DNA from: Karstenula rhodostoma CBS 690.94
Taxonomy: Eukaryota; Ascomycota; Dothideomycetes; Pleosporales; Didymosphaeriaceae
Length of the DNA stretch: 64,000 nucleotides
Direction: 5' to 3'
Assembly (NCBI GenBank): GCA_010093485.1
Contig: MU001493.1
Span: 1,025,599-1,089,598 of the forward strand
Numbering within the stretch: the stretch's first letter is position 1; every line of letters begins with the position of its first letter. Below the pieces are notes generated by a model. The model was not told where the DNA came from. It saw nothing but the letters and a program-made list of their open reading frames with translations, and searched no databases. Below are positions 23,028 to 34,869 of the stretch, one piece after another. A program made the position numbers and the translations under genes.

Positions 23028-23746
23028 CGCTCACGCGGAGAGGGATTGCGAGGCCGTGTTGGATGATACTCGACGAGGGGTGAAAGGGACGTGGGGCAGT
23101 CGCGCTTTTGAAGGAACATGTCCAGATTCAACGGGCGCTTGCTGCTTGCTAGTGCACCGGATTACATATGCCCGCGCGGCAAGCCACGCTGACGGCTGCT
23201 TTCGGTGGCCCGGCTTGTCTGCGCATCCCACCAATCTCAAAGCTTGGGGTCGATGGCTTTGCGCAGCGGGCTCTCATGACCGCCAGGTCTATCAAGCCTG
23301 TGTCGCGGCTTGCCGGCACTGCGCAGGGTCGTAGGCTCATGGCGGTGATTCTGGTCCTCGAGGAAGCGTGGAGCCCTGGGCGCGCCGCGAATCGAACATC
23401 AGAGGCGCCATCGCACGTCAACCAGCGTCCGCCTCCCGCCCAGACTCGTTCCGAGGGCCCTAATAGTCAACGTACCAGTCGTCCGGTAGCCGTGAGCCAC
23501 ATAGAACCTGCAGATTACCGTCTAGGTGGTGTCTAGAGATCTTTCTCGTGCTTCCCAAAGAGGCAAAAGCTTGATCGGAATGCACCGTCGAGATCAATGT
23601 CCGTAACAGAGTAGAGAGAGCCGCCATGTGAAATGTCGAGCGCTTTTGCTCTAGGAAAGTCATCGCTCGCGCTACTGTTTCATCTGCCTTGCTATCATCG
23701 GTCTAGACGTCCTGGAAGCATGGTCGTGTAACGAATGCGACTTAGC

Positions 23747-23817
23747 GATTATTTTCTGGTCGTTGACAAGAACCACAAAGTGGTGTCCCGTAAAACAATA
23801 GGCAAAATATAGACTGC
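23747..23817 (+). repeat. dispersed short repeat, copy A
   Basis: About 70 bp. Its core GAACCACAAAGTGGTGTC includes a small palindrome (ACCAC-AAA-GTGGT class), followed by TAAAACAATAGGCAAAATATAGACTGC. It aligns over its full length with 46488-46554, same orientation, at roughly three quarters identity by eye. Confidence 0.6.
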
Positions 23818-23834
23818 GACTGCGACTGCGACTG
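23812..23834 (+). repeat. GACTGC hexanucleotide microsatellite
   Basis: Nearly four perfect GACTGC units directly at the 3' end of the dispersed repeat copy A. Confidence 0.85.
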
Positions 23835-24066
23835 TCGCCTAATACTAACACAAAACGAAGCCTTGTAGGTGGGTAGACAAAGGCGAAGCACAGCGAGAAT
23901 GCAAACGCTATCCATTCGTGCAACCACAGAGATCGATGGATTTCACGTGATGGCTTGGAAACCAAAAGGGGCTAGCTTGCAAACTGCCGATTTGATGCAC
24001 CGAGCAGCCCCGCGACAACCATCATAGTGTTGATTTCAACGTCACCACAATTCAGAAAAAAGCAAT

Positions 24067-25761
24067 ATGGCTTCTGAAACGGTGATAAGGTCATTGCGTC
24101 AGCAAATAGCGTCGTGTGAATCACAGCTTCATCATCTGAAGAGGCAGCTTGCGGAAGCTGAGTATCAAGACCAGCAACAGCGCACGAATTTGGCATCGGA
24201 GCAAGGCGTCAACACTAGACCCGACCCACTCGCTCACGACTTCTCCTATGGAATCCACGATGACTTCAAATCAGAGGTGCTTGCTGTCCTAGCACAATCT
24301 GAAAAAACAGCGCCACCTCAAAGACGCTGGCCGCTTGAAGCGGATGAGTATAAACGCTACGGGAGACAGCTGATAATGCCTGAGATTGGCCTGCAAGGTA
24401 GGCCGTCCTCATATATAAAAAGTTTTTTCAGCACATAGTAATTGACACCAATTCTACAGGCCAGCTTCGTCTGAAAGGCGCTTCTGTACTCGTCGTCGGT
24501 GTCGGCGGATTGGGCTGTCCAGCAGCCGCTTACTTAGTTGGCGCAGGTGTTGGCACAGTAGGACTCGTTGACGGGGATGTCGTCGAGGAATCCAACCTTC
24601 ACCGCCAAATACTACACTCCACCGCAAAAGTCAATATGACCAAAGTGGAAAGCGCCATGATTGCATTGCACTCGTATGTCTCTGTTTTGCTCACGCTCGC
24701 AAGAGGCTTTTGCTAAGTCTATCTACAGACTGAATCCGAAGGTCGAGCTTGTGCCGCACCAAGGCCGACTTACACCCGAGACGGCCTTGTCTACCCTCCA
24801 GTCCTATGACCTAGTTCTGGATTGCACTGATACCCCAGCTTCGCGCTATTTGATCTCGGACACCTGTGTCCTGCTAGGGAAGCCTCTGGTGTCTGCTTCA
24901 GCTCTTCGTACCGACGGCCAGCTGATGGTCTTGAACAACCCTCCTCTACCCCCGGGGAACACTTCAGGCGGGCCGTGCTATCGATGTGTCTTTCCAAAGC
25001 CGCCACCACCAGAATCGGTCGTCTCGTGCGGCGATGGTGGTATACTTGGTCCAGTGGTGGGGACCATGGGCATACTACAAGCCCTCGAGGCAATCAAAGT
25101 TCTGACGAAAAAGCCATCAGCTTCTTCGAACGAGTCAGCGCCTGCGGATCCTCCATCGTTGCTCATATTCTCCGCTTATGCCAGTCCGATGTTCAGAACC
25201 ATCCGTTTGCGTAGTCGGAAGCTGAAGTGCGCTGTCTGTTCCGCACACGCAACAGTGACACGCGAAGCGCTCAATTCGGGAAGCCTAGACTATGTACAAT
25301 TCTGCGGCACAGTCAATCCCATAGATGCATTGACCTCCAACGAACGCATATCCGCCGAGAACTACGCGAAGATTCGCTTGGATGTGAATCCCTTCACAGG
25401 ACTGGAACCAAGCAAGGACAGTCACATCTTGCTCGACGTCCGAGAGAAGGTCCAGTTTGATCTTTGCAATCTTGAGGGTAGCGTCAACGTACCCTTTTCG
25501 ACCGTGTCTAGCACGCCTATCAATGGTCGCAACAGAACAGCGAGTGAGCCAGATCCAGAGGTAGGGTGGATATCGGAGTTGAGGCAGCATGCCGATAAGC
25601 CGATATTCGTTGTATGTAGGTTGGGAAATGACTCGCAAATTACTGTCAAGAAGATGAAAGAGCTCGGACTTGACAATGAAGGTCAAAGATGGATCGGTGA
25701 TGTTCGAGGCGGTTTACGCGCCTGGAGAAACAACGTGGATAAGGAGTTCCCGGAGTACTGA
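24067..25761 (+). CDS. uba4: Uba4/MOCS3: Urm1-activating adenylyltransferase and sulfurtransferase
   Basis: Three exons, 24067-24397, 24460-24673 and 24729-25761 (introns 62 and 55 nt); 525 residues. A short N-terminal coiled segment ([26 protein letters not shown]) precedes the E1-like ThiF domain: [54 protein letters not shown]. Zinc ligands are seen as C265/C268 (CYRC) and C349/C352 (CAVC). C282 ([15 protein letters not shown]) is the E1-type cysteine. The C-terminal rhodanese domain ([24 protein letters not shown]) carries its active-site C478 ([10 protein letters not shown]). The family activates Urm1 for tRNA thiolation and urmylation and, in molybdenum-cofactor-using fungi, the small subunit of molybdopterin synthase. 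All key residues are present. Residues are counted on this model. Confidence 0.96.
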
Positions 25762-26761
25762 GCACAACCACTCGTGAACAGTAAAGCAAGGGCTGATTCA
25801 CCCTCGGTTATACACATCACATCAACGCGCTTCCATCTGAGCAGTGATAGAAGCGCTACAATCCTACAACCGCGACCGCCCACGGCATCGCCTCTACAGC
25901 TACCGCACTGGAAGCCCCAGCCACTCTAAAGATATGCTTATCTCGGGTGTAGCTACCGAGTTGCGTTGCTCAGATCTGCAATTTTTCAAGGCGCAAGAAT
26001 TGCTAGGATACCAACGTCAGCGGACAACAATGCGGACGGTTCGACCAAGGAAACGGCAATACCAGATCTGTTTAGGTCAATCAGATAGCTTGGTTACTGC
26101 GCGTGGCGAGGACAGTCCGGAGCACGTTGCACCCACGTTCCTGTATCATGTAGTCATCAGAGAAGCCTCCCCTTAGCAACGCCCTTTGAATACGCAGAAC
26201 CAGGGCATATACACACCCCAGTTCCAGATCAGGCATCATATCGATGAACAAATCGATGCTCCCAATTTTCCAATGTACACCTTGCTCGCATAAAAAAAAA
26301 GCCTCCCAAGAAGCCCTCAGTCCTAAGCGACGACACTACTGACCACCCCCACCACCAATATACCCGCAATCCTTCCTTGCATCCTTGGAGTAGCAATCCA
26401 GAAACGTTATCTCAACATCCTGTATTTGCGCTTTCATCTGTCCAGACGCTTCGTCATTGGTCGACACGCCGGTGTATATGAGCAATTAAGCCTCAATCTG
26501 CGGCAGTTCACCACGGATACTCCCATAGGCGACGATCACCCACCACAACTCCGCGCCCACGCTACCTCCACATGTAGTGCGGGGATGCAAAGTATCCGGC
26601 CCAGGATATCGGCCGGGCGGGCGCGAGGGGGAAACCGGACTTATAAACGTGCCAAGTATGTAGGCCGTACCTACCTTCACTGACATCCACTGTTCAAGCT
26701 TGCAGTAATCTTGCACCATCGTTTTGTCTATCCATCTGCTGCTCCAGACAACCCCGTCGCC
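25762..26761. other. intergenic, no gene recognised
   Basis: About 1 kb between two plus-strand genes. It contains a short poly-A run at about 26291. From about 26640 a CAGACAACCC-type leader precedes the DUF1996 gene. No supported gene. Confidence 0.5.
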
Positions 26762-28142
26762 ATGCAGTTCACCCTTCTCGCCCTGACCCTCGCCCTCGCG
26801 GCCCAAGATGTCTCCGCCGCCGCCGCCAACGCCCTCATGGCACGCCAATTCGCACAGGCAGCCATGATGCGTTTCCAGTGCTCGCAGCTCGTCTACGACC
26901 GCATCGATCCCCTCGTGCAGCCGGGGCTCCTCCCAAGCACGCACATGCACCAAGTGCGTCCTCTCCCCTCTCCCCTCTCCCCACCACCGCCAAACTCACA
27001 ACCCAAACCCCCCAGATCGTCGGCGGCAACTCCTTCAACGCCACCATGACGCCCGTCTCCTACGACCCCGCCGCCGCCTCCACCTGCACCACCTGCGACT
27101 ACGCCGAAGACTTCAGCAACTACTGGACCGCGAACCTGTACTTCCGTGCCGCGAACGGGACCTACAAGCGCGTCCCGCAGATGGTGAATCTAGGGTTGCA
27201 GGGCCGCGAGGGCGTGACCGTGTACTACATCCCGCCGTATGACGGGAAAAGCAAGGTGACTGCGTTCCCCAAAGGTTTCCGCATGTTGGTTGGCGATGCG
27301 GGCCTGCGGCAGAAGCAAGGCCAGCAGAAGCAGCTGTGCCACCGGTGTTTCTCGAACAAGAAGCAGGACCCGTTTGGAGGCGCGCCGTGCACGGGCGACG
27401 ATACGTATGATTTGCCGAAGAAGCAGTGTGGAGGGGGGATCAGGACAACGATTACGTTTCCGACGTAAGCTCACGTGTGAACCACGATATGCGAAGTTGC
27501 TGACGGTGGAGTAGATGCTGGGATGGGAAGAACCTCGATTCGCCCAAGTACGTAAGCCTGGGTGTGTCTGTCGTAAACAGCACACCACAGATCTGACTTC
27601 CGCTGACTTCGTCCAGCCACAAAGAACATGTCGCGTACCCAACATCCGGCTCCTTCGAGTCCGGCGGTCCCTGCCCTTCGACCCACCCTGTCAAGCTCCC
27701 GCAACTCATGTAAGCCATCAAACCCTTACTATACAACAGCACAGCACAGCACACTCATCAACTTCCCTCGCCAGGTACGAAGTGATGTGGGACACCACCG
27801 TCTTCAACGACAAATCCCTCTGGCCGACCGATGGCTCGCAGCCTTTCGTCTACAGCATGGGAGATGGCACCGGCTACGGCCAGCACGGCGACTGTAAGCG
27901 AACCCCAGCCACAGCCCTTTAGCTTAAGCTTCGCACTCACTGATATCGCAGACCTCTTTGGTTGGAAAGACGGCGTGCTCCAGAAAGCGCTCGACGCGCG
28001 GTGCAGCGGCAACGCGTGCAAGACGCTCAAGACGCAAACGAGTGCTGTAAGTACCAAGTGTGCAAAGGCGCAGTCTGTGCATGAGGATGCTGAGGGGTGG
28101 CTGACGGAACTCCCTGGTGCACCTGCTGTTACTTTTGGTTGA
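26762..28142 (+). CDS. secreted DUF1996-domain protein, six exons
   Basis: Exons 26762-26953, 27016-27464, 27515-27547, 27617-27709, 27775-27893 and 27952-28142; introns of 50-69 nt with canonical ends; 358 residues. Exon 3 is only 33 nt. Residues 1-19 form a signal peptide (MQFTLLALTLALAAQDVSA). The DUF1996 signature is complete: [170 protein letters not shown]. The domain is common in secreted fungal proteins, often next to WSC domains, and its biochemical role is unknown. No WSC domain or GPI signal is present here. A GTAAGT near 28047 lies inside the coding frame, but splicing it out would break the conserved ending. Confidence 0.93.
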
Positions 28143-28423
28143 GAAACCCGATGGCTTCGATCCTTATTTCCCTTGCTGCGTTCTAGATTTGCCGTTTTAA
28201 CTCATGTGCTGTACTTGAGAACCTTCAGACAGTGACGTGATGCTCACCAAGAGATATGATCCATGTTGAGAAAGAAATGAACGGGATTCCAATGTCTATG
28301 CAACCGCAAATAGCAAAAGAAATCTTTCTGTATCAGATTCAGCTAAGTGTACACAAAATACAGGTAGCCCACGCTACGCCCCACTATACACTCTCCAGTG
28401 CCCCACTGCTTCTTTCGTCACGC

Positions 28424-30094
28424 TTATGACAGAATCCTGCTCATGTCGTTCCTTATACGGTCATAGGGCAAAAGACCCTCGATCGATCCAACGGCCGAGA
28501 TGGCAACATCGCGGTCCCAAAGCTTCCTCTTAGCGAAATCCATAACATCCTTCTCCGAGATGGCGCTAACAACGCGTTCGATCTCCTCAGGTGCTAACCT
28601 GCGGCCGGTGGTGATGATCTGGCGACCAATGTCTTCGGCGACGGCGGTGGTACCGTCAAGGGAGAGGAGAAGGGAGGCCTTGAGCTGGGACTTGGCACGC
28701 TCGACTTCGGCGTTGGAGACGGTGGAAGACAGGCGGGACCATTCGCGAAGGGTGAAGTGGACCAAGTCATCGACGCGGTCAAGGTAAGGAGTGACCATGT
28801 AGATACCCCAAAGACTGCCGTTGTTAGCATACCATGCTCAGTTCCTGGTTTTCAGTGATGACCTACCCAGTGTCCGAGTAGCTGGTGGAGAAGCTCATGA
28901 AGCTGTTGGCGAGGTTGTTCTGGGAGACGAAAGAGCTGAGCTTGGAGCCAAGGTAGGCCGAGTTGCCCATAGCGCGGTCCCAGTTGCCGACGATGGCCTG
29001 GGTAACGAGGGCAGTGAAGTAGTCCTCGTCATTCCAGCTCACACCCTCAACGGCGATGGCAATGTTGGCAGAGCCCATGGTGTCGTCCCGGATCCTGACC
29101 TCGGAGCCAATGAACTCGGGCTTTTGCTTCTGCTCGGCGACGATCTTTCCAGAGTAGTTGGGAGCCTCAGCAGGTAGGTTGGAGAAGTACTTCTCAGCGA
29201 GCTCGACGAGCTGCTCGTGGGGGACACCACCAGCACCCACGAGAACCATGCGGTCGGCGGTGTAGTTGGTCTTGATGTAGGTCTCCAAGTCGGTCCTCTG
29301 GATGGTCTCGATGTTCTCCTTGGGGCCAAGGATGGTACGTCCGAGGGGTTGGCCCTGGAAAGCGGTAGCGTGTAGGTGGTCGAAGACGACCTCCTCGAGC
29401 TGCTTGTCGACCTCCTCCTGCTCGCGGAGGATGACGTCTCGCTCGCGCTCGATGGCCTGGGGCTCGAGCTTGGAGTTTTGCAGGATATCGGAGAGAATGT
29501 CGACGGCGGCGGGTACGTCGTTGTTGAAGGCTTTGGCGTAGTAGACGGTGTTTTCACGCTGTCGTGTCCCATCAGCAAGCCGTCCAGGGCTACTTTAGTC
29601 GTGCGGAGCAATCATACCGAAGTGTAGGCGTTGAGGTGGCCGCCCATGTTTTCTATCTCGAGCTCGAGCTGATGCTGTGTGCGCTTCTGGGTTCCCTGTG
29701 CCCGGACATCAGTTTCTGCCATCTCGGGGCGCTCCATCGGGCCGTCTTACCTTGAACGCAAGGTGCTCGAGGAAGTGTGCGGTTCCGTTGGTCTTGTCTG
29801 TCTCGGCGCGGCTGCCGGCATCGATCCACACACCGACGGTCGACGTCTGGGCCCATGGCGAGTGCTCGGTCGCGATCTGCGAAGGGGGGTCAATGGCAGT
29901 CCTGGTAGCTGTGCAGAGCTCGTACGTACGGTGAAGCCATTGGACAGGGTGGTGGACTCGGTCTTGGAGCCGTAGGAGACGGGCGTGGCCAATCCTCGTG
30001 TCAAGGGCGACTGCTTGCTGCGCTTGACGGCGTTGATGGCGGCCTTGGAGCGCAGGGCCGTGTGAAGGTTCAATGCGAGCCGCCGGGAAGCCAT
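28424..30094 (-). CDS. mas1: mitochondrial processing peptidase beta subunit
   Basis: Five exons on the minus strand: 30094-29930, 29876-29751, 29695-29618, 29558-28867 and 28814-28424; 483 residues; introns 52-59 nt. The N-terminus is an Arg/Ser/Ala-rich mitochondrial presequence (MASRRLALNLHTALRSKAAINAVKRSKQ), then LSNGFTIATEHSPWAQTSTVGVWIDAGSRAE. The inverted zinc motif HxxEH is H89-FLE-H93 (TAHFLEHLAFKG), and the distal Glu lies in ELEIENMGGHLNAYTSREN. The C-terminal half has the flap and chamber residues (DILQNSKLEPQAIERERDVILREQEEV). The subunit cleaves presequences in the matrix together with the alpha subunit; in some fungi the same protein also serves as complex III core 1. The gene is head-to-head with SDH4. 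Confidence 0.96.
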
Positions 30095-30381
30095 TGCGTA
30101 TGCTCTCTCGGGATTCGGAGACGCGCGGGCGGAGGAGGAGGGGCGGCGGGTGATGGGATGGAGATGTGGTTGGAGCTGTCCCTGCTTGGCGAGAGGTGAG
30201 GAAACTGCGATCGGCTTATTCCGGAAAGGGCAGCCACGACGGCCAATCAGCGCCGTCCGACGTAATCACGATGCACCACAGCGCTCGACCTCGGGTCATG
30301 GCCATTGAGCCTCACATCCCGCACGCCAGCAGTCCTCGTCCACTCCTCTCCGCTCTCCATTGCGCAGCAAAGTAAGCAGCA
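30095..30381. promoter_or_regulatory. divergent promoter of MPP-beta and SDH4
   Basis: 287 bp between the start codons of two nuclear genes for mitochondrial inner-compartment proteins. It is GC-rich on the MPP-beta side (GGCGGAGGAGGAGGGGCGGCGGG). No TATA box was seen. It must contain control elements for both genes. Confidence 0.7.
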
Positions 30382-31028
30382 ATGGCTTCCGTTATGCGCC
30401 CCGGCCTGCTCAGGCAGAGCTTCGCCAGCCCCGCCGCCTCCCAGCGTGTCTTCTCGACCTTCACGAGCTCGGCCGCACGACAGTCTTCGCCGCTCATCCA
30501 GCAGCTCCGCCCGGCCTTTGCGCGCGATGCAGTGCCCAAGGCGACCCGCATCGCTGCCTTCCATGCCACCCAGCGCCAGCAGATCCTGCCCCCGCTGCCC
30601 CAGAAGATCGAGGGAAGCGTCAACACGGCCGTCCCGGTCCCCAACCCAGACTACTCCCACGGAAGCTACCACTGGAGCTTCGAGCGCCTCCTCGCCGCTG
30701 GCCTTGTCCCGCTCACCGTTGCCCCGTTCGCGGCTGGCACGCTGAACCCTCTCACCGACTCTATTCTGTGTGCTCTGCTGGTCCTTCACTCGCACATTGG
30801 TTTCGAGTACGTTTATCAATTCACATGTCAGCGGAACGCCACAACTTGCTAACATATCCCAGGTCCTGTATCATCGACTACTTCCCCGAGAAGCGCATCC
30901 CAAAACTTCGCGTGGCAGCTCACTGGGCTCTTCGCATCGCTACCGTCGGTCTGGGTGTCGCTCTCTACTCTTTCGAGACAAACGACGTCGGTATCACGGA
31001 GCTGGTCGCAAGGTTGTGGCATGCTTAA
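30382..31028 (+). CDS. sdh4: succinate dehydrogenase membrane anchor subunit (CybS)
   Basis: Exons 30382-30806 and 30863-31028 (56-nt intron, phase 2); 196 residues. A long Arg/Ser/Ala/Gln-rich presequence occupies about 65 residues. The CybS domain follows: GSYHWSFERLLAAGLVPLTVAPFAAG, LNPLTDSILCALLVLHSHIGFESCIIDYFPEKRIPKL and the third helix HWALRIATVGLGVALYSFETNDVGITELVARLWHA. The haem-ligand-type His lies in LVLHSHIGFE, and DY of IIDYFP is the quinone-site pair. This subunit anchors complex II in the inner membrane and takes part in ubiquinone reduction. Confidence 0.95.
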
Positions 31029-31710
31029 GTTGGCCTATACGTTCGCGGGCGCAAGGGTGTATATACAAGTAAGAGACCGGAAGAGGAGGGAGCGGAGGGG
31101 TGGCTATGTGACATGTACGTGTATTTGGAAATATCGAAATGCTAAGTGAAATTCCAATGTGTTCCTGACAGTAAAAAAAGTGATGCGAAACGTCTCGGTT
31201 CAACACTGGGATTACTCGGCTGTGTAACCTAGGGAGATGCACCTACAAAGTCAGTTTGTGTCAAGATGATACCTTGTGTATATCGCAGCTAAGCGAGTAG
31301 ATGTCTTGCTTGCAGAAGCAAAACACATGTACTCAGTCCTGCGAGTGAGACGTATATACTTCGCACCTGGCGATTTATGCAGGGTCGGAAACAAAGACCG
31401 CGTATCCAACATGGGAGTTATCATCGGCACGTGAATGCATGGGAAAAGCATCAGAACGCTTGGGTAATAGGGTACTAGGATGGGCAAAGTCTTCTACACG
31501 CCAACTTATTTCGAGGTTCGTGAAGGTCGCCGCTTCGATAGATATCAGGAGTACGAAAAGAAGCCCAACGCAAGTCTACCCCTAGACTACTGCCTCCATC
31601 ATTGGAACCTCCACTTTCACGGAGCACACACCCAAATATAGCTCTAGACCGTCAACACACTCTTTTGCTTAAAGGATGGTCTATGCTGACCTTGCACCTG
31701 CACCTTAGGT
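31029..31710. other. intergenic, possible 5' remains of the decayed gene
   Basis: 3' flank of SDH4, then a short frame at about 31479-31650 beginning MGKVFYTPTYFEVREGRRFDR. It may be an unrelated random frame or part of the broken gene downstream. No firm call. Confidence 0.4.
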
Positions 31711-32600
31711 CGCCTTGCTCCGTGTATGCCGCCAGATTTATCGCGAAGCCGAGCGAAACTATCTCACCACAAACATGTTCATTCTGCCAACCCGGTTCAT
31801 CTACTGTTCAACATTTCGTAAGCATCCCAGCCCGATGCACCCCAAACCCCCGGATCGTCGACTCTTCAATGGACATGGCTTGCAATATGTGCGAAATGTC
31901 AGCATGGATCTATGTAACCAGGGAGACACTACCGAAGTGGTGGACATGACGCGGAGGGGCTGGAATGATATCGGGTGCTCCTTGTCGATGAATGCCTCAG
32001 AACGCCAGCTTAATGCATATCGCCTGGTCATTGTCCACTTCAATCACCAGTGCCAGGAGATGTTTCGAGCGATCGACCTTTTGCGCGCAGAAGTTATATC
32101 GAGCTCGACAATTCCGACGCCTACCGCCTGCTTGGTTGCTGCCGTATCACATGCGTCCACCCGGTCACCCTTGAGCACCGGAAGCCGAAGTGTCTACGGG
32201 TGCTACACATAGCCTCCCTAAGCAAGCTTCTTGTCGACACCCCAGAAGTCTTCGAGTTATTTGGGAATGCAGCTCTAAATGGGGCAACAAGAAGCGATCA
32301 GCGCTGCGAGAGAGAGGGGTTGTAGTAGGCATCTTCGCGTCGCCACGTGTTCCAATGACGAATGCCCAAGTTGACGCCGAGGCCATGACGTTCCTAACGA
32401 ACGCGTGGGTGCGTCGGACGCACATGCCGCTAGAGGAGTTGGGGGACAAGTTTAGTTTCGTGGTTAGCGGAAAGGATGTCTGGGATGGATACATTCCCGC
32501 GCTGAAGGGCACAACGGTAGTCAGGCGGCCGTCTCGTTGGCAATTATTGTGTGTTGAATTCACTCTAGGCCGGCAAGAGGTATTGGTAGGGGCTTGTTAA
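31711..32600 (+). pseudogene. decayed F-box-like protein gene fragment
   Basis: Starts after a CTTAG acceptor-like site with VALLRVCRQIYREAERNYLTTNMFIL, a motif common in fungal F-box-like and related proteins (CRQxYxEA, then a strand ending in F). Coding sense continues through LQYVRNVSMDLC and LVIVHFNHQCQEMFRAIDLL. The frame then shifts at about 32088-32095 to YIELDNSDAYRLLGCCR ... KCLRVLHIASLSKLLVDTPEVFELFG and stops. A further frame at 32355-32600 (MTNAQVDAEAMTFLTNAWV) may be the original C-terminal part. No F-box itself is left and the start is missing. The family assignment is tentative; an unrecognised intron pattern is the main alternative to decay. Confidence 0.4.
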
Positions 32601-34869
32601 ACATCGGATACGGTCCTCGAAAAGAACATGACATGCTATCTCTGAGGACAAGTGGATGAGATTATATCTATCAGCTGAACGTAGGATGCACTTTGTTCGA
32701 CTGCCTATGTACATTTCTTGCAATTAGGTGGGCACATCTCCATACTACTCTTCGCCATACACCGCGCTTCCCTCGTCCCCATGGCTTTCTTCATCCACAT
32801 TTTTCGGTTCAGGTGTATAGGTCAGCAAAGCGATGGCTATCTCTGACAATGTCTGGGGCTTCACGCTTGTTGTTCATTGCCTACCCTCTCTGTGTCTCTC
32901 GGTCTCTCGGGCATCTCGATTGTGGTCACGTACAAGAAGTAAAATGGTGAAATGGATAACATGGATTCCGGATCCCATCTCGAAAGATACGAGCGTAGCA
33001 CTCAGATCTACGTCCGCCATACACAAGACAACAAGTGAGACGAAGAAGGAAGTGCGGTAGAAGGTAGCCACGCCCCAGAGGCTATTTATATTACAAGCTG
33101 TAGTGTATGCTACGTGGAAGTCTTCCTAGTCGTCTAGCAAACTTCGCGATCAGTTCTTCTCCATGCTATGGAATTGTATCTTGCTCACGGTGGAGATGTG
33201 GAAATCCTAAACTGTTCTGTCACAAAGAGGATATTTCAGCTTGCCAGAATACACGATCAATAGATGTCTCAGTAAGTTTGATGGTGGAGATGTGTACGCA
33301 ATGCTTTAGGGATACATACGCAATGATCAGGAGTATTCAACACCCGCTCTGCGAGCCCTTCCTTACCAACTAACGCGAAGAACGAAGCTTAACGCGTCGG
33401 AACCGATGGGTTAATTTGCGCAAGCTAGCAGACGTCATAGAGCAGGCCCGAAGTTCGTCGTGAGCAACAGTGAACGAGCAGCGAGAAGACCAAACCGAAG
33501 CTCCGAACAGGCTGCCCTATTTACGCCACCCCAAAGCATCGTTCCTCTCTGCGGTCTCTGCTTCGGAAGAACGACCCCAGGGACATCTCACCCCCCTCAT
33601 CACCATCCGCACACCTCCCGGGACCGCCTCTCGACTCCCCCAGAAATCCAAATCGTGATCATACCAAACAAAGCGCCCAAAACAAAACAAGCCATACCCA
33701 ATCAATCGCCCCACTCATTCCAAGCAGGAAAGTGTGCCACGTCCCTAGCCAAACTGATGCATCACCGCATTGGGAAACGCGATCGCGATCCCCGACATAC
33801 AGAAGCAGCAGGACGCACCCGGGGGCCCGCGACGCGAAACCCTATTTCGACGGCTTGACTCTGCTTTCGGAATCCCGCCTTGCCGCTTTGCGAGCGCTTC
33901 GCTTAAGGCTATAAACGCGCGACAACAGATTGTGCGTACTGTGCGTCCGCGGAGCTGACTTGGTCAACTGTAAACAAGGGTGCTGACGTCTGCGAGGCAA
34001 GCGAAACAGGATCGCAAAATCGCGCGGCGAGTGTGCGTTGGTTCTTGAACCAGTTACGGTACATGGAATCAGTGAGTTCGGCGAGCTGGGAGGCGAGTGA
34101 AGAGATTTGTCACTTCTCGTTCGGTTCGCGATCCGACTCGGGATGAAAAGCGGAGAAAGCACGGATAGTTAATCGGACAAACACTGCTACATTGATATTT
34201 GGGGGAATCTCTAAGATGTATCCAAAGCCCATGCATTCCATCGTACCGACTGCTCCCTCGGGACGCAGCGGAAACCGTACATAACTCGGCATCACGACGA
34301 GCTATAGGCTGATACACCAAGCGCCATCCTCGGCTGAGCGAGTGTTTTGCACCGCACAGAGCGGTTTCTTTTGTCATGCCAGACAATTCTTTGATCCAAA
34401 CGACGGAAAACGCCAGCACGCCATGTCGCCATGCGCCAATACAAAAACAGCAGATGCCCAGCCTCATGGAGCAACGCCGTAAGCAATGTGGTATATTGAT
34501 TAATGGGGGCGAAGAGGAAATCTAAACAACGCGGCAAATAGAAGCTAAGCGGGAATGTTGAAGGTAAAAGGCCAAGAGTGGATGTGTCGAAGTAAAATAA
34601 AAGATGATAACGCCGAGGATCCGATGCCGCTATGCAATCGCTGGTAAACGCGACTCAATGTGTGATTCTCCGTGTATAAATCGCTTGCTGCCCTGCTGGT
34701 GGTACATGATGCGATAGATAATCATGATAAGGTGGTAGTGGAGGTTGGATGGATGGGTCGTTTCGATCAAGGATGCGATGAGGTCTGGGAGGATGCCGAC
34801 GTGGTGTGCTCCGCGCCGCAAGCCGACGGAATTCCACAGGGGCGGCCCGGGCGATGGGAGCGCTGATTG
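32601..34869. other. long intergenic region, no gene recognised
   Basis: About 2.3 kb. Short frames at 33460-33858 and 34069-34467 are basic, low in structure and lack motifs or splice logic. Composition is mixed, with no clear A/T-rich repeat island. Confidence 0.5.

Larger units (their letters stand above)
23028..24066. other. intergenic between divergent HET and UBA4 genes
   Basis: About 1 kb, GC-rich near the HET start and A/T-richer toward UBA4. It contains one copy of a dispersed repeat (23747-23817) and a GACTGC microsatellite. The short open frames do not resemble genes. Confidence 0.5.

Noticed and set aside
23340..23420. TTCGATTC-like B-box on the minus strand suggesting a tRNA
   Set aside because: The T-stem does not pair and no acceptor stem or anticodon arm can be drawn.
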